From assembly GCF_000407445.1 (NCBI RefSeq), contig NZ_ASWB01000004.1:124001-188000 (forward strand): a stretch of DNA of 64,000 nucleotides, read 5' to 3'. Positions 17,035 through 26,238 of this stretch are shown one piece after another; within the stretch, counting starts at the first letter, position 1, and each line of letters begins with the position of its first letter. Source of the stretch: Enterococcus moraviensis ATCC BAA-383 (GTDB taxonomy: Bacteria > Bacillota > Bacilli > Lactobacillales > Enterococcaceae). The position numbers were made by a program, and so were the translations under genes. The notes beneath the pieces were generated by a model. It saw nothing but the letters and a program-made list of their open reading frames with translations. It made no database searches and had not been told where the DNA came from.

Positions 17035-17706
17035 ATGGCTGAGACAAAAAGGAAACCGTCGAGAAAGCTTATTTCAGTTTCCAAACGTAGAAAAGTTAAA
17101 CTTAAAAAGAAACTATTTGTAAAAAAGCAGTCACAAGAAATACAACCCAAACGAATAGTAAAGAGATCACGATTGTTCTTCGTTGGGGGAATATGTGTAG
17201 TTGTTCTTTTTGTGTTAATTCGAATGACTGTGCGCAGAGTAGATGGACAATCAATGGATCCAAATTTAGCAAATAGCGATCGAGTTTTGGTTTTCAAAGA
17301 TAGCCAACCAAAGCGCTATAATATCATAACATTTCGTCCGAAAGGAAAGCCAAATGAATCGTATGTTAAAAGAGTAATCGGCATTCCAGGGGATGCGATT
17401 TGGATGGACAATAATACGTTGTATATCAACCATCAATTGGTCAGTGAAACAGAGCGGCCATTAACGAATAGTAATCTTTTAGGTAGAAAATTACCTGACG
17501 GCACCATCAAAGTTTGGCTGAATCAAAAATTGATCAAAGAGTTTGCTGGTAAACAGATGATTCCGGAGAATAAGTATTTTGTTTTAGGGGATAATCGTAA
17601 TCATTCATCTGATAGCCGAGTCTTTGGCTTGGTGGATACTTCTCAAATAGAAGGTGTTGTTAAGTGGCGTTACTATCCATTTAATAAGATTGGAACAATA
17701 GATTAA
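17035..17706 (+). CDS. Signal peptidase I (intact)
   Basis: 223 aa, S26 family. Basic N-terminus, membrane helix at about 47-63, Ser73 in DGQSMDP, Lys112 in YVKRVIGIPGD, and GDNRNHSSDSRVFG near the end. All catalytic boxes are present, so it should be active in cutting secretory signal peptides at the outer membrane face. Ribosome site AGAAGGAG. About one-third similar to the preceding inactive-looking copy, which suggests duplication followed by specialisation. Probably serves the WxL/surface proteins of this operon, although it could be a general enzyme. Confidence 0.85.
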   Translation: MAETKRKPSRKLISVSKRRKVKLKKKLFVKKQSQEIQPKRIVKRSRLFFVGGICVVVLFVLIRMTVRRVDGQSMDPNLANSDRVLVFKDSQPKRYNIITFRPKGKPNESYVKRVIGIPGDAIWMDNNTLYINHQLVSETERPLTNSNLLGRKLPDGTIKVWLNQKLIKEFAGKQMIPENKYFVLGDNRNHSSDSRVFGLVDTSQIEGVVKWRYYPFNKIGTID

Positions 17707-17741
17707 GTAAATCAAGTGGGACAATATGAAACGAGGCTATT

Positions 17742-20333
17742 ATGAATAAAGCAATAAAACAATTTGTTAAAGATGAGGCATGGAGTCTGTTTATGAGTAT
17801 CATGATTCCAATCATTATTTTAGGTGTTATTTATTATCAAAATGGAATCTATCTAGGTAGTGAAAAGACAGTTTTAGCTAGTGATGCCTACCCACAACTT
17901 TCTAATTTTTTAGCGAGTTTTCACAACGTTATGCATGGTAAGCAAAGCATTTTCTATACATGGTATGGTTCATTGGGACTTAATTATTGGTCACTAGCTG
18001 CTTACTACTTGAATGGGATCTTTACACCGCTAGTTTATTTTTTTAAGAATGAAGCCATCGCGGATACATTTTACTTACTGACATTACTCAAATTTGGTGC
18101 GATTGGCGGTAGCTTTTGGCTCTTTGCTAGGCAAACCTTTGATCTTTCTAAATGGTTATTAGCAGGTTTGAGTATTAGTTATGCTTTAATGGGTTTTTCT
18201 GTAGCATACTCTCCAATGTTGATGTGGTTGGATGCAATAATGTATCTGCCATTAGTGATTCTGGGAATTCATCGCTTGATGGATAAACGTAAATCGGGTG
18301 TATTATTTGTTAGCTACCTTTTATTGTTTTTATCTAATTTTTATTTAGCTTTTATGATCGGTGTTTTTTCTTTTCTCTATTACTGGGTAAGATATGGTAC
18401 TGATCCAACTAGGTATAAAGCAAGTATTTTGTTATATTTAGTCACTGCTATTCTTGCGGGAACAGCTTCAATGATTACAGTTATCCCAACGGTCATTGAT
18501 TTAAGTAGTAATGGCGAAACACTAAGCGAAATCAGTCAATTTTTAACGCCTGATACGGGTCCGTGGGATTTGGTCGTAAAAAGTATGACTGGCAAATATG
18601 ATACAGCTAAATATAATGGTGCTCCGTTTATATACATAAGTTTGCTTTTTCTTTTGTTTGCCGGTGTTTATTTTTTCAGTAAAAGAATTAATTTACGAAA
18701 CAAACTACTGTACGGTACGTTATGTTTATTTTTAGTATTGAGCATCTATATTCAGCCACTGAATTTATTTTGGCATGGTCTACATGCACCGAATATGTTG
18801 CTGTTCCGCTTTAGCTTTTTGCTTTCGTTTCTATTATTGACTCTTTCTGCGTATGGGTTGGAAGTACTTGAACAAGAGGCGGTTGATTCCTTGTTAAATA
18901 GCGCTATTTTGTTATTAGGCTTATTTTTAGCAGCGTTTTTACTGGCCAATAGAAAACGATATGATTATTTTTCAGGAAGAAATGTACTGATTACGTTAGG
19001 TTTTATTAGTGCGTATTTTATATTATCCTACTTATTAGTCAAAAAAAACGGCTGGAAACAGTTTATTTTTATTGCGATGTTGCTACTCGTTATTTGTGAA
19101 ATGGCTTTTAATAGTCACGCAATGATTCAGGGAATAGCGAAAGACTGGGTTTATCCAGAACGAAGAGGATACACGCAAAAATATCATGAGATTCAAACGC
19201 TAGTTGATCAAACGAAAAAAGAACAGTCTGCGAGTTATCGAATGACTAATTTAGACCCCATTAGTGTGAACGAAAGTTTTAATTTTGGCTATAGTGGTGT
19301 TTCTATGTTTTCTTCTATTCGAAATCGTCATTCGTCAATGTATTTAAATGAGCTAGGTTTTCGTTCAGAAGGGACAAATTTAAATATCAATTATTCCAAT
19401 AATACACTGATTATGGACTCTGTATTAGGGATTCAGTATAATCTGGCAAAAAACAATCCTAATAAATTTGGTTTTACAAAAGAAGCACAAAGTGGAGAGT
19501 ACGGGTTATATAAAAATAAGTATGCATTACCACTAGGAATAGTGACAGATAAAGGAATTTATGCCGATGGAGCGGTACATAATCAGACAACTTTACTTGA
19601 TTATCTAGCCGAAAGTCAGACGACATTTGTATCTTTTACTGAACCCAAAGAAATCAGTCATGAAAATGTCTTGATTCAAGAAGAAGGACCTGTAGTCTAT
19701 TATTCAGAAGAAACACCGCAGGCCAAGAAAATTATGAGTTGGTCAATTTCAATCCCAGCACATACTCAGGCCTATTTAAGTTTGTATGACGTAAATGATT
19801 ACTCTGTTGCATTCAAAACAAAAGTGGAAATAACAGTTGAAAATGAAGCTGCACGAGTGTATCAAATGAAGGATGTCGGACAATATTATGATCTGGGGAA
19901 TTATGAAAAAGCAAAGATGATCCAGGTTAAAGTAGTTTTTTCTGGTTCACCGTTAGTCACTATTTTACGACCGGATGTTTTATTACTTGATACGGAGGCT
20001 TTTAAAACAACCATTGAAAAGATCAAAAAAAAGGGTGTTGCATTTGAGACGAGTGGACGAAAAGCCAAGGCTGAAGTTACGCTGGATAAAGAACAAGTGA
20101 TAGTAACTACGATTCCTTATGATCAAGGGTGGTCGGTCAAAATTGATGGAAAAAAAACAGAAATCATCCAGTTTAAAGAGGCATTCTTAAGCGTTACTGT
20201 ACCGCAAGGCAAACACACGATTGAATTTGTTTTTCTGCCTAAAGGCTTTAAAGCTGGTAGCATTTTGTTTGGTGGAAGTCTAACAATTTATGCCTGTTTT
20301 TATTGGTATAAAAGAAGGGATAGGATTAATTAA
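17742..20333 (+). CDS. YfhO-family polytopic membrane protein (GT-C like)
   Basis: 863 aa. At least 12 hydrophobic segments span residues about 15-460 and one lies at the C-terminus, with a large extracytoplasmic region between (about 470-830). The early loop SDAYPQLSNFLASFHNVMHG is typical of YfhO, where an acidic pair in the first loop supports GT-C glycosyltransfer. YfhO proteins glycosylate wall polymers such as lipoteichoic acid using undecaprenyl-linked sugars. In this operon it may glycosylate the surface complex (inference). Its stop overlaps the next start (TAATG). Confidence 0.75.
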   Translation: MNKAIKQFVKDEAWSLFMSIMIPIIILGVIYYQNGIYLGSEKTVLASDAYPQLSNFLASFHNVMHGKQSIFYTWYGSLGLNYWSLAAYYLNGIFTPLVYFFKNEAIADTFYLLTLLKFGAIGGSFWLFARQTFDLSKWLLAGLSISYALMGFSVAYSPMLMWLDAIMYLPLVILGIHRLMDKRKSGVLFVSYLLLFLSNFYLAFMIGVFSFLYYWVRYGTDPTRYKASILLYLVTAILAGTASMITVIPTVIDLSSNGETLSEISQFLTPDTGPWDLVVKSMTGKYDTAKYNGAPFIYISLLFLLFAGVYFFSKRINLRNKLLYGTLCLFLVLSIYIQPLNLFWHGLHAPNMLLFRFSFLLSFLLLTLSAYGLEVLEQEAVDSLLNSAILLLGLFLAAFLLANRKRYDYFSGRNVLITLGFISAYFILSYLLVKKNGWKQFIFIAMLLLVICEMAFNSHAMIQGIAKDWVYPERRGYTQKYHEIQTLVDQTKKEQSASYRMTNLDPISVNESFNFGYSGVSMFSSIRNRHSSMYLNELGFRSEGTNLNINYSNNTLIMDSVLGIQYNLAKNNPNKFGFTKEAQSGEYGLYKNKYALPLGIVTDKGIYADGAVHNQTTLLDYLAESQTTFVSFTEPKEISHENVLIQEEGPVVYYSEETPQAKKIMSWSISIPAHTQAYLSLYDVNDYSVAFKTKVEITVENEAARVYQMKDVGQYYDLGNYEKAKMIQVKVVFSGSPLVTILRPDVLLLDTEAFKTTIEKIKKKGVAFETSGRKAKAEVTLDKEQVIVTTIPYDQGWSVKIDGKKTEIIQFKEAFLSVTVPQGKHTIEFVFLPKGFKAGSILFGGSLTIYACFYWYKRRDRIN

Positions 20334-21322
20334 TGAAAAAGAAGCATCGTTTTATTCTTTTGATGATTCCGTTGAGTATCTTCTTTTTATTTGGGTGTTC
20401 AAAAGAAGTAATTGAAACAAACAAACAAACAATTGAAGGTGAAGGCTTGACTTATGATTTACAACTTCCTAGAGGATGGAAAAAACAAGCAAATTATCAA
20501 ACAATATATGGCCGTCAATCCGCTTTTGGAGCAGAAGATACTAAGAGTAAATCAGGGATGTCGGTTTTACTTTTTCCTAAAGAAGGGGTAGACCAAAAGG
20601 GGTTTGGCGAACGGACTAGAAAAGAATTGGCAGAGAAAAATAACTATAAAAAAGTTGATGGAGTGTATCTAAAAGAGTATACGATCAATGAAGCACCAGC
20701 TTATAAATTTACATTTGAAACAAGATTTGGAGACCAGAAGGTTTGGTCGCATTTCTATGCTATTTTTACAAAAAATGGTGTGATCGAAGTGATGTTTTAT
20801 TCCGCACAAGATACAGCGTATAAAGAACGGGCTAAATTAATCGATGCTTCGATGGATACAGTGAAGGAAATCGCCTATGATGAAGTAGCGAATTCAGCTA
20901 AAGATGAAGAGAACTCAGACAAAATAGAAGTTGAAAATAACGAACTTTCTGCTGTGATCACAGGGATTCGAACGATTTCAGGAAAACATGAAGAGAAAAT
21001 TTTTGTACTGCGCTATCAATTAACAAATCTAAGTGATCAAGTAATCAAACCTGTTGAGTGGCAAACGTTTATCGAGCTGAAGCAACAAGGAGTTCTTTTA
21101 GAAAAAGCAACCTTGCCAGAAAGTACGACTTCTTTTGATACTAAAGAATTAGTAGACGCTGGTGAAAAAGAGCTGAACAAAGGAGAATCAGTTGAGTCAG
21201 TCCTACTCTACAGGTTACCTGAGATAGTTAATATCCAACTTACATTTGATTCAACGCATTTTCCTAGACAAAAAACGTATACCTTACTTTTATCAAATAA
21301 AGAGGAGAAAAATAACGAATGA
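20333..21322 (+). CDS. Lipoprotein with DUF5067-like C-terminal domain
   Basis: 329 aa. Lipobox LFGC with Cys at about 22. Residues about 30-185 form an alpha/beta domain resembling PsbP/LpqN-like lipoprotein domains (YDLQLPRGWKKQ...GMSVLLFPKEG). Residues about 205-320 are Ig-like, close to DUF5067/DUF4352 (ELSAVITGIRTISGKHEEKI...FVLRYQLTNLSDQVI). Outer membrane-face lipoprotein. Start and stop overlap the neighbours, so it is translationally coupled to YfhO and to the next lipoprotein. Function unknown; probably accessory to the membrane enzymes. Confidence 0.65.
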   Translation: MKKKHRFILLMIPLSIFFLFGCSKEVIETNKQTIEGEGLTYDLQLPRGWKKQANYQTIYGRQSAFGAEDTKSKSGMSVLLFPKEGVDQKGFGERTRKELAEKNNYKKVDGVYLKEYTINEAPAYKFTFETRFGDQKVWSHFYAIFTKNGVIEVMFYSAQDTAYKERAKLIDASMDTVKEIAYDEVANSAKDEENSDKIEVENNELSAVITGIRTISGKHEEKIFVLRYQLTNLSDQVIKPVEWQTFIELKQQGVLLEKATLPESTTSFDTKELVDAGEKELNKGESVESVLLYRLPEIVNIQLTFDSTHFPRQKTYTLLLSNKEEKNNE

Positions 21323-22047
21323 AAAGAGTAGCCATTGTTTTAGCAGTCTCATTACTTGCCATCATCGGTTGTACAGTCAAAGAAGATGGGACTAGTTCGT
21401 TGCGTAAAACCGATAGGCAGTATGTTTTGTATAAAGAACGAACGAAAGGATTTGGTAACTATGATTATCCAAACTTAAAAGAAACCGAAGCCGAAAAGCT
21501 GTTGACTGAAAAGTTCCAATTAGAACTGCCAACTCTGTACAACGAGATTCAACAGATTATAGAAAAAGAGTTGGAAGGAAATGATATTAAAGCTGCCAAA
21601 CCAGTTTTTCAATTATTTGTCCAACCAACACAAGTGGTATTTACAAGAATGACTTCGTACGAGAAAAATAATCGACCTTATATTCATACAAAAATAGAGC
21701 TAAAATATTTTTTTGATGATGGAAAGAAAGTAGCGAAATTAAACAATCAGACTGTCATGCTGATCAATCAAACTACAGAATCAAAGGCTCTCTCTGAGAA
21801 GCTTCCGTTATTTACAAAGGAAGTCGGTAAAATGATTAATCTGAATGGACTAGAACAAGGATTGAGTAATTATGAAAAAAAAGTTCAAGCGTCAAAAGGT
21901 TTAATAGTTCAACAAGCAATATCTATCGCTGATAATAATAAAGAAGCGAAGAAAGAGAAAGGATTGTTGAAATCTATACAAGTTTCGTATGATGAACACG
22001 GCATTTTACGAGAATTGTATGGGAACATAGCTGATATAACAGAATAG
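21319..22047 (+). CDS. Lipoprotein of unknown function
   Basis: 242 aa, start overlapping the previous stop by ATGA. Signal peptide with lipobox AIIGC (Cys about 18). The mature part is mixed alpha/beta with YDYPNLKETEAEKLLTEKF and a QLFVQPTQVVFTRM strand pair. I considered a DUF3298-like fold but cannot confirm it. It is the last gene before a hairpin, and likely works with the preceding lipoprotein. Confidence 0.55.
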   Translation: MKRVAIVLAVSLLAIIGCTVKEDGTSSLRKTDRQYVLYKERTKGFGNYDYPNLKETEAEKLLTEKFQLELPTLYNEIQQIIEKELEGNDIKAAKPVFQLFVQPTQVVFTRMTSYEKNNRPYIHTKIELKYFFDDGKKVAKLNNQTVMLINQTTESKALSEKLPLFTKEVGKMINLNGLEQGLSNYEKKVQASKGLIVQQAISIADNNKEAKKEKGLLKSIQVSYDEHGILRELYGNIADITE

Positions 22048-22081
22048 GTAGTGACTGAAAGCAAGATAAACATATCTAGTG

Positions 22082-22130
22082 TTGAAAGCTAATTAGTGCT
22101 TTCAAAGTACCCGTAAGAGGTATGTTTTTC
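22082..22130 (+). terminator. Two adjacent hairpins, possible terminator
   Basis: TTGAAAGC...GCTTTCAA at 22082-22105, then TACC...GGTA followed by TGTTTTTC at about 22108-22130. May end or attenuate the WxL operon before the next membrane protein gene. Confidence 0.45.
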
Positions 22131-22197
22131 TCGCATATATTCTAGTTTAAGAATGAAGTAAGCTTGTTTCGTTTTACTTGTTTACATGGAGGAAATA

Positions 22198-23886
22198 ATG
22201 GGGAAATTGAAAAAAAATAGTAGAATACGTATGCTTAGTAAACGACCATTGTTACTATATTATAGTGTATTTCTATTATTGAGCTTTTTTAGTATCTATT
22301 TTGTAATGATTCAAAACCGGCAATTATTTTATGGCGATGATCTTGGGTTTCATTTAGGCAGAATCGAAGGTGTGGCAATAGCATTTATAAAAGGGGACTA
22401 TTTTCCTAGAATCAATTATTTTCTTACAGGAGGAATGGGCTACGCTACGGGGATTTTTTATCCGGAAATATTTTTATATCCAGCAGCATTATTACGAATC
22501 TCTGGCGTATCGTTAATACATAGTTATGTTATTTACGTATTTCTAATTAATTTTTTGACTTTTGTAATTGCCTACCATTCCTTTGATTATTTGAAACAAG
22601 CGCCCAGAAAAAGTCTACTTTTTGCAGTGTTGTATGGTTTATCAGCTTATCGTTTATCTGATGTATTGTATCGTGCTGCGGTAGGTGAGTATTTAGCCTT
22701 AATGGTGCTACCTTTTGTTTTTGTAGGAATTCACTTGATTATATTTGATTCATATAAAAAATGGTATGTACTATCAATTGGTATGGCTACTTTATTTATG
22801 GCTCATTTGTTAAGTAGTGGGATTATGATACTATTTATTTTTTGTTTGCTTATTTGTAACTGTGTCCGTTTGTGGCATGAAAAAATCCGGTTTATTGCGT
22901 TATTCAAAGCTGCGGGAGTAACGATTCTATTAGTCGCAGTTTTTCTTTGTCCAATGATTGAACAACTGAGCTTTCAGCATTTACGTGTTCAAGATACGCC
23001 CATGTTCTATTTACAAAAAATGGCTGAAACGCCACTGAACTATTTAGAGACGGCAGTTAAAAATATTCGGTTTAATAATATTGGTTTACTTGTTTTGTTT
23101 TTTTTGATTTTATTAGCAATTTGCATGATAAAACTTTCAAGTGAAAATAAACAATTAATAGGAATCAGTCTGCTATTTTTTTATGCTTCAACAAGTTTTT
23201 TTCCACATTGGCTTTTTCACGAAACGTTATTCAATTCGATTCAATTTCCATGGCGCTACTTCATGATTGTCACGTTTGGTGTACTGTGGGTATTGGCTGA
23301 CAGTTTAGATCGGTTAGTTGCCAAACGACAGGGAGCAAAAGCGGTTCTTTATATTTTATTGTTTGTAGTTACGCTTTTTAGTACATTTGATATGGAACAA
23401 AAACTTAAACGTAGTACAAGGGCGACTGTTGACTATAGTTATTTTGAGCAAGTGGACGGCAGTAAAGAACTTGGATTTGGTGAAGAATTTTTACCTAGTG
23501 GTATGGAAAATTGGATGGCACCCACAGGTCTCTTATCCGAACCTACTACTATTAAAATAAGGAATATGTCTCGCTCCTATAGCACATTTTTTTTAGATTA
23601 TGAAGCACCAGAAATGACCAATTTAATTTTTCCACTTATCTACTATAAAGGGTATGAAGTAAAAGTAGAAGGAGGAGGAACGGTTAGTAAAGTACATGAT
23701 GCTGGACGTTTTAAAGACGGAAATATGCATGGCTTTGTGGAAGTTACAGTGGTAGGCAATGGGAAATTAACGCTTTGGTATGCAGGAACTTTCGTTCAAA
23801 AAATGTCTTTTTTGGTAACTTCAATCGCTTGGGTGGGGATGATAGGTGTTCTTTTATGGAGTAAAAAAATAGAAATTAAATCTTAG
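22198..23886 (+). CDS. Polytopic membrane protein, probable GT-C-like
   Basis: 562 aa from the ATG at 22198. The in-frame ATG at 22186 is part of the ATGGAGGAAATA ribosome site and is not used. About ten hydrophobic segments span residues about 15-400. An early extracytoplasmic loop carries YGDDLGFHLGRIEG, an acidic pair in the place used by GT-C transferases. The C-terminal ~150 residues form an extracytoplasmic beta domain, with a final helix. Similar in plan to YfhO but shorter. Likely a lipid-linked sugar transferase or flippase-type protein; substrate unknown. Confidence 0.6.
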   Translation: MGKLKKNSRIRMLSKRPLLLYYSVFLLLSFFSIYFVMIQNRQLFYGDDLGFHLGRIEGVAIAFIKGDYFPRINYFLTGGMGYATGIFYPEIFLYPAALLRISGVSLIHSYVIYVFLINFLTFVIAYHSFDYLKQAPRKSLLFAVLYGLSAYRLSDVLYRAAVGEYLALMVLPFVFVGIHLIIFDSYKKWYVLSIGMATLFMAHLLSSGIMILFIFCLLICNCVRLWHEKIRFIALFKAAGVTILLVAVFLCPMIEQLSFQHLRVQDTPMFYLQKMAETPLNYLETAVKNIRFNNIGLLVLFFLILLAICMIKLSSENKQLIGISLLFFYASTSFFPHWLFHETLFNSIQFPWRYFMIVTFGVLWVLADSLDRLVAKRQGAKAVLYILLFVVTLFSTFDMEQKLKRSTRATVDYSYFEQVDGSKELGFGEEFLPSGMENWMAPTGLLSEPTTIKIRNMSRSYSTFFLDYEAPEMTNLIFPLIYYKGYEVKVEGGGTVSKVHDAGRFKDGNMHGFVEVTVVGNGKLTLWYAGTFVQKMSFLVTSIAWVGMIGVLLWSKKIEIKS

Positions 23887-24030
23887 CATATAATCAGCAC
23901 TATTTACCTAGGAAAATCTCGGACTTTAGATGGATGTATCTCTCAAGAAAAAACTTTACAATAAAGAAGTAGAGAAATGACAAAGAAAAAAAACACTAGA
24001 TAAAGTTAAAAGAGATTGGGGAAATGGATC

Positions 24031-24252
24031 ATGAAGCGTTTATTTAAATCAGTTGTGTTTGAGATGAGTCTGTATTATGGAGTGCTAGCAGTTGTGTTGC
24101 CGTTGATTTATGCAGTGACGTATCACGTCTCTTATCTATCTGTTTTTAGCGCTGAATGGTTTGCTGTGACAGTGTTCATGTATCCAGTTGTACTTGTCTT
24201 GTCAGCAATTCGTTATGGTTATGGACGTATGAGAAAGACTAGTCACTTCTAA
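24031..24252 (+). CDS. Small two-helix membrane protein
   Basis: 73 aa from the ATG at 24031, preceded by AGATTGGGGAAA; a TTG at 24016 is a weaker choice. Two hydrophobic segments (about 10-29 and 42-60) and a basic end (YGYGRMRKT). Family not recognised. It closes the rightward block before the convergent sortase gene. Confidence 0.5.
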   Translation: MKRLFKSVVFEMSLYYGVLAVVLPLIYAVTYHVSYLSVFSAEWFAVTVFMYPVVLVLSAIRYGYGRMRKTSHF

Positions 24253-24266
24253 ATGAAATTGAAATA

Positions 24267-24305
24267 GGCTAGGACAGAAGTGCTCACTTCCATCCTAGCT
24301 TATTT
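24267..24305. terminator. Bidirectional terminator before srtA
   Basis: GCTAGGA with TCCTAGC around an inner GAAGTG/CACTTC repeat. A-rich on one side and T-rich on the other, between convergent genes. Confidence 0.7.
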
Positions 24306-24312
24306 TGAAATT

Positions 24313-25050
24313 CTATAAGGTTAATTGTTCCATATTAAACGCATCGGTCATAGCTGGTGTTGCTTCTTTCATTGGTGTAACAGATTCTAATTCACCTTGA
24401 ACGGCGATTCGTGTTGTAGCGTACATGTCACCACATGTGATCAACGTGATCATTTTCTTGCCTGGAACGTCATCAATCAGTTCTACTCTGGAAGGATCGA
24501 TTTTTTCAACATAAGTGATTTTATATGTATAAACATTATTTAAATCAGTCGTATAAATCAATTCTCCTGGTTTTGAATATTCCAATGGTGAAAATAAAGA
24601 AATCATGTCTTGTACACGATGACTAGCAAGGGCATAATTGCCTTTACCCATTTCTTGATCAGGCTTCATCGTTCCAGCACCAGTTAGTAACACAACATTG
24701 TCTAATCCTCTGAAAATCGGTAAGTTGATTTTGACATCAGGAAGAGCTACTGCACCAACAACAGGCAGGTTTTTATTTGATAACTGGGCTTTTAGAACAG
24801 CTTCTGTACTAAGCGATTCAACTGCAGCAAAGTCGAACGAAGTGTCCGTCTGATTGTTTTTTTCAACAATTTCAGGAGTTAATTTCTCTACTGCATATTC
24901 TTTTCCGTTTTGTTGGATCAACCAATTTCTGATTTGTGTATTAAAAACCAGAGCTAAACCAACGACCAATAATAAAAATAAAAATATATTGATCAGCCAA
25001 TTTCTCTTTTTAGATTTTTTCTTTTTAGGGCGTTTATCTCTTGAGGCCAT
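24313..25050 (-). CDS. srtA: Class A sortase
   Basis: 245 aa membrane transpeptidase that cuts LPXTG-type signals between Thr and Gly and links proteins to peptidoglycan. Start ATG at 25050 follows AAAGGAGGAAGTTT; an upstream in-frame start lacks a site. Basic N-terminus (KRPKKKKSKKR), one membrane helix (about 18-36), then the sortase barrel: His144 in LASHRV, Cys206 in LITCGD, Arg214 in ATTR. The N-terminal anchor, simple TLITC box and lack of a lid make it class A. It faces the surface-protein operons and is the only sortase in the window, so it is the likely anchor enzyme for the FPSTG and YPSTG proteins. Confidence 0.9.
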   Translation of the reverse strand: MASRDKRPKKKKSKKRNWLINIFLFLLLVVGLALVFNTQIRNWLIQQNGKEYAVEKLTPEIVEKNNQTDTSFDFAAVESLSTEAVLKAQLSNKNLPVVGAVALPDVKINLPIFRGLDNVVLLTGAGTMKPDQEMGKGNYALASHRVQDMISLFSPLEYSKPGELIYTTDLNNVYTYKITYVEKIDPSRVELIDDVPGKKMITLITCGDMYATTRIAVQGELESVTPMKEATPAMTDAFNMEQLTL

Positions 25051-25314
25051 AAACTTCCTCCTTTTTTTATATAAGTGTATCATAAATCAATTTGAAACCC
25101 TAGTTTAAAATCTTTATTTTTTTATAAATATGCTTATTTAAAAGGATCCTTAAAAAAAGAGATAGATCGTGTTATTTTTTATTATATATCTGATACAAGA
25201 GAGAGATACAATTTAACTCTTTGTAACTGAATCTTAAAATAAAAGACACAAGCTTTTCTTCTCAAACTATTGTAAAATGTAAGAGAAGACAATTTGATGG
25301 GGGTGATGGAACAA

Positions 25315-26097
25315 ATGTTGGACTTGATTTATGTACATATTGATATGACAAGTAATGCGGTATTGTCAAAAGGGATCACGCACGCAGATTTTACGCGGTC
25401 CATTGTTCATCACCCTAAGAACTTGCTTTTATTGAACCCTTCTGCAGAGGAAGGCGAATATGATATGCATAGTGGATTGAAGATTATCCGTGGGCAAGAG
25501 AATGTGGAACAATATTTTTCTACTGCTCACCGTCGGAAAATGAACGAAGAAATCAAGTGGATCGATTTTTCAGATGTTACAATGCTTAAAGAATTAACAC
25601 CAATGGAAATTTCAGAACTGCTTTATTTTGGACATATGAAAACGAGTTTACATTCACCTTTCTTTTACAAATTACAAAATGATTTTGTCTTTTTTGAGTT
25701 TGTTGATCATATGACAAGGGTTTATTATCGTTATATTGACGAATTTTATCGAATTTTGGCGGACAAAATCACGCGAGTTATTTTAGAAAAAGTCAATGAT
25801 CGTAAAACATTTTTTAAAAGAGGCATTCCAGTTGAGAAGTTAGATGCAGAATTATTGAAAGAAATGAAGCCAATCTTGCAAGAAGGGGTTGTTTTTTGTT
25901 TCGATCAAATGGATATCAAAGGAAAAGAATACCATATCCCGATTCATGTAGTGGAAGATTCTTTATGGAAAACGAAAAACTTTGCTTATCGTAATGAACC
26001 AGTGATTGCGATATTGATTTACCATACAGCCAAACGAACATGGCGTTTAATGCAAGAAGATGAATTTGGCTTTGTCGAATTACCAAGGCGAGCGTAA
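25315..26097 (+). CDS. Hypothetical cytoplasmic protein
   Basis: About 260 aa. In-frame ATGs at 25297, 25306 and 25315 are possible; 25315 has the best spacing to GGGGGTG. Soluble, mixed alpha/beta, with a central aromatic-rich helix region (FVFFEFVDHMTRVYYRYIDEFY) and a C-terminal QMDIKGKEYHIPIHVVED strand region. No signal peptide or membrane segment. I do not recognise the family. It is divergent from srtA across a 240-base AT-rich gap and ends before a strong terminator. Confidence 0.55.
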   Translation: MLDLIYVHIDMTSNAVLSKGITHADFTRSIVHHPKNLLLLNPSAEEGEYDMHSGLKIIRGQENVEQYFSTAHRRKMNEEIKWIDFSDVTMLKELTPMEISELLYFGHMKTSLHSPFFYKLQNDFVFFEFVDHMTRVYYRYIDEFYRILADKITRVILEKVNDRKTFFKRGIPVEKLDAELLKEMKPILQEGVVFCFDQMDIKGKEYHIPIHVVEDSLWKTKNFAYRNEPVIAILIYHTAKRTWRLMQEDEFGFVELPRRA

Positions 26098-26135
26098 ATA
26101 TAGAAGAAAAAAAGAGTGGGACAGAGGTGTTAAAC

Positions 26136-26228
26136 AGCAATAAGAAGCGTTTGCTCCTTATTGCTTGTTTATTCAGATTCCTTGAGGCGAAGATATGACT
26201 CGTAGAGTTATGTCTCCGCCTCTTTTTT
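26136..26228. terminator. Two hairpins between convergent genes
   Basis: AGCAATAAG...CTTATTGCT at about 26136-26165, then GAGGCG...CGCCTC at 26184-26222 followed by TTTTTT. The second has the inner core TGACTCGTAGAGTTATGTC, shared by other terminators in the window (30249, 52725, 63492). Confidence 0.8.
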
Positions 26229-26238
26229 GTGGATTCTA

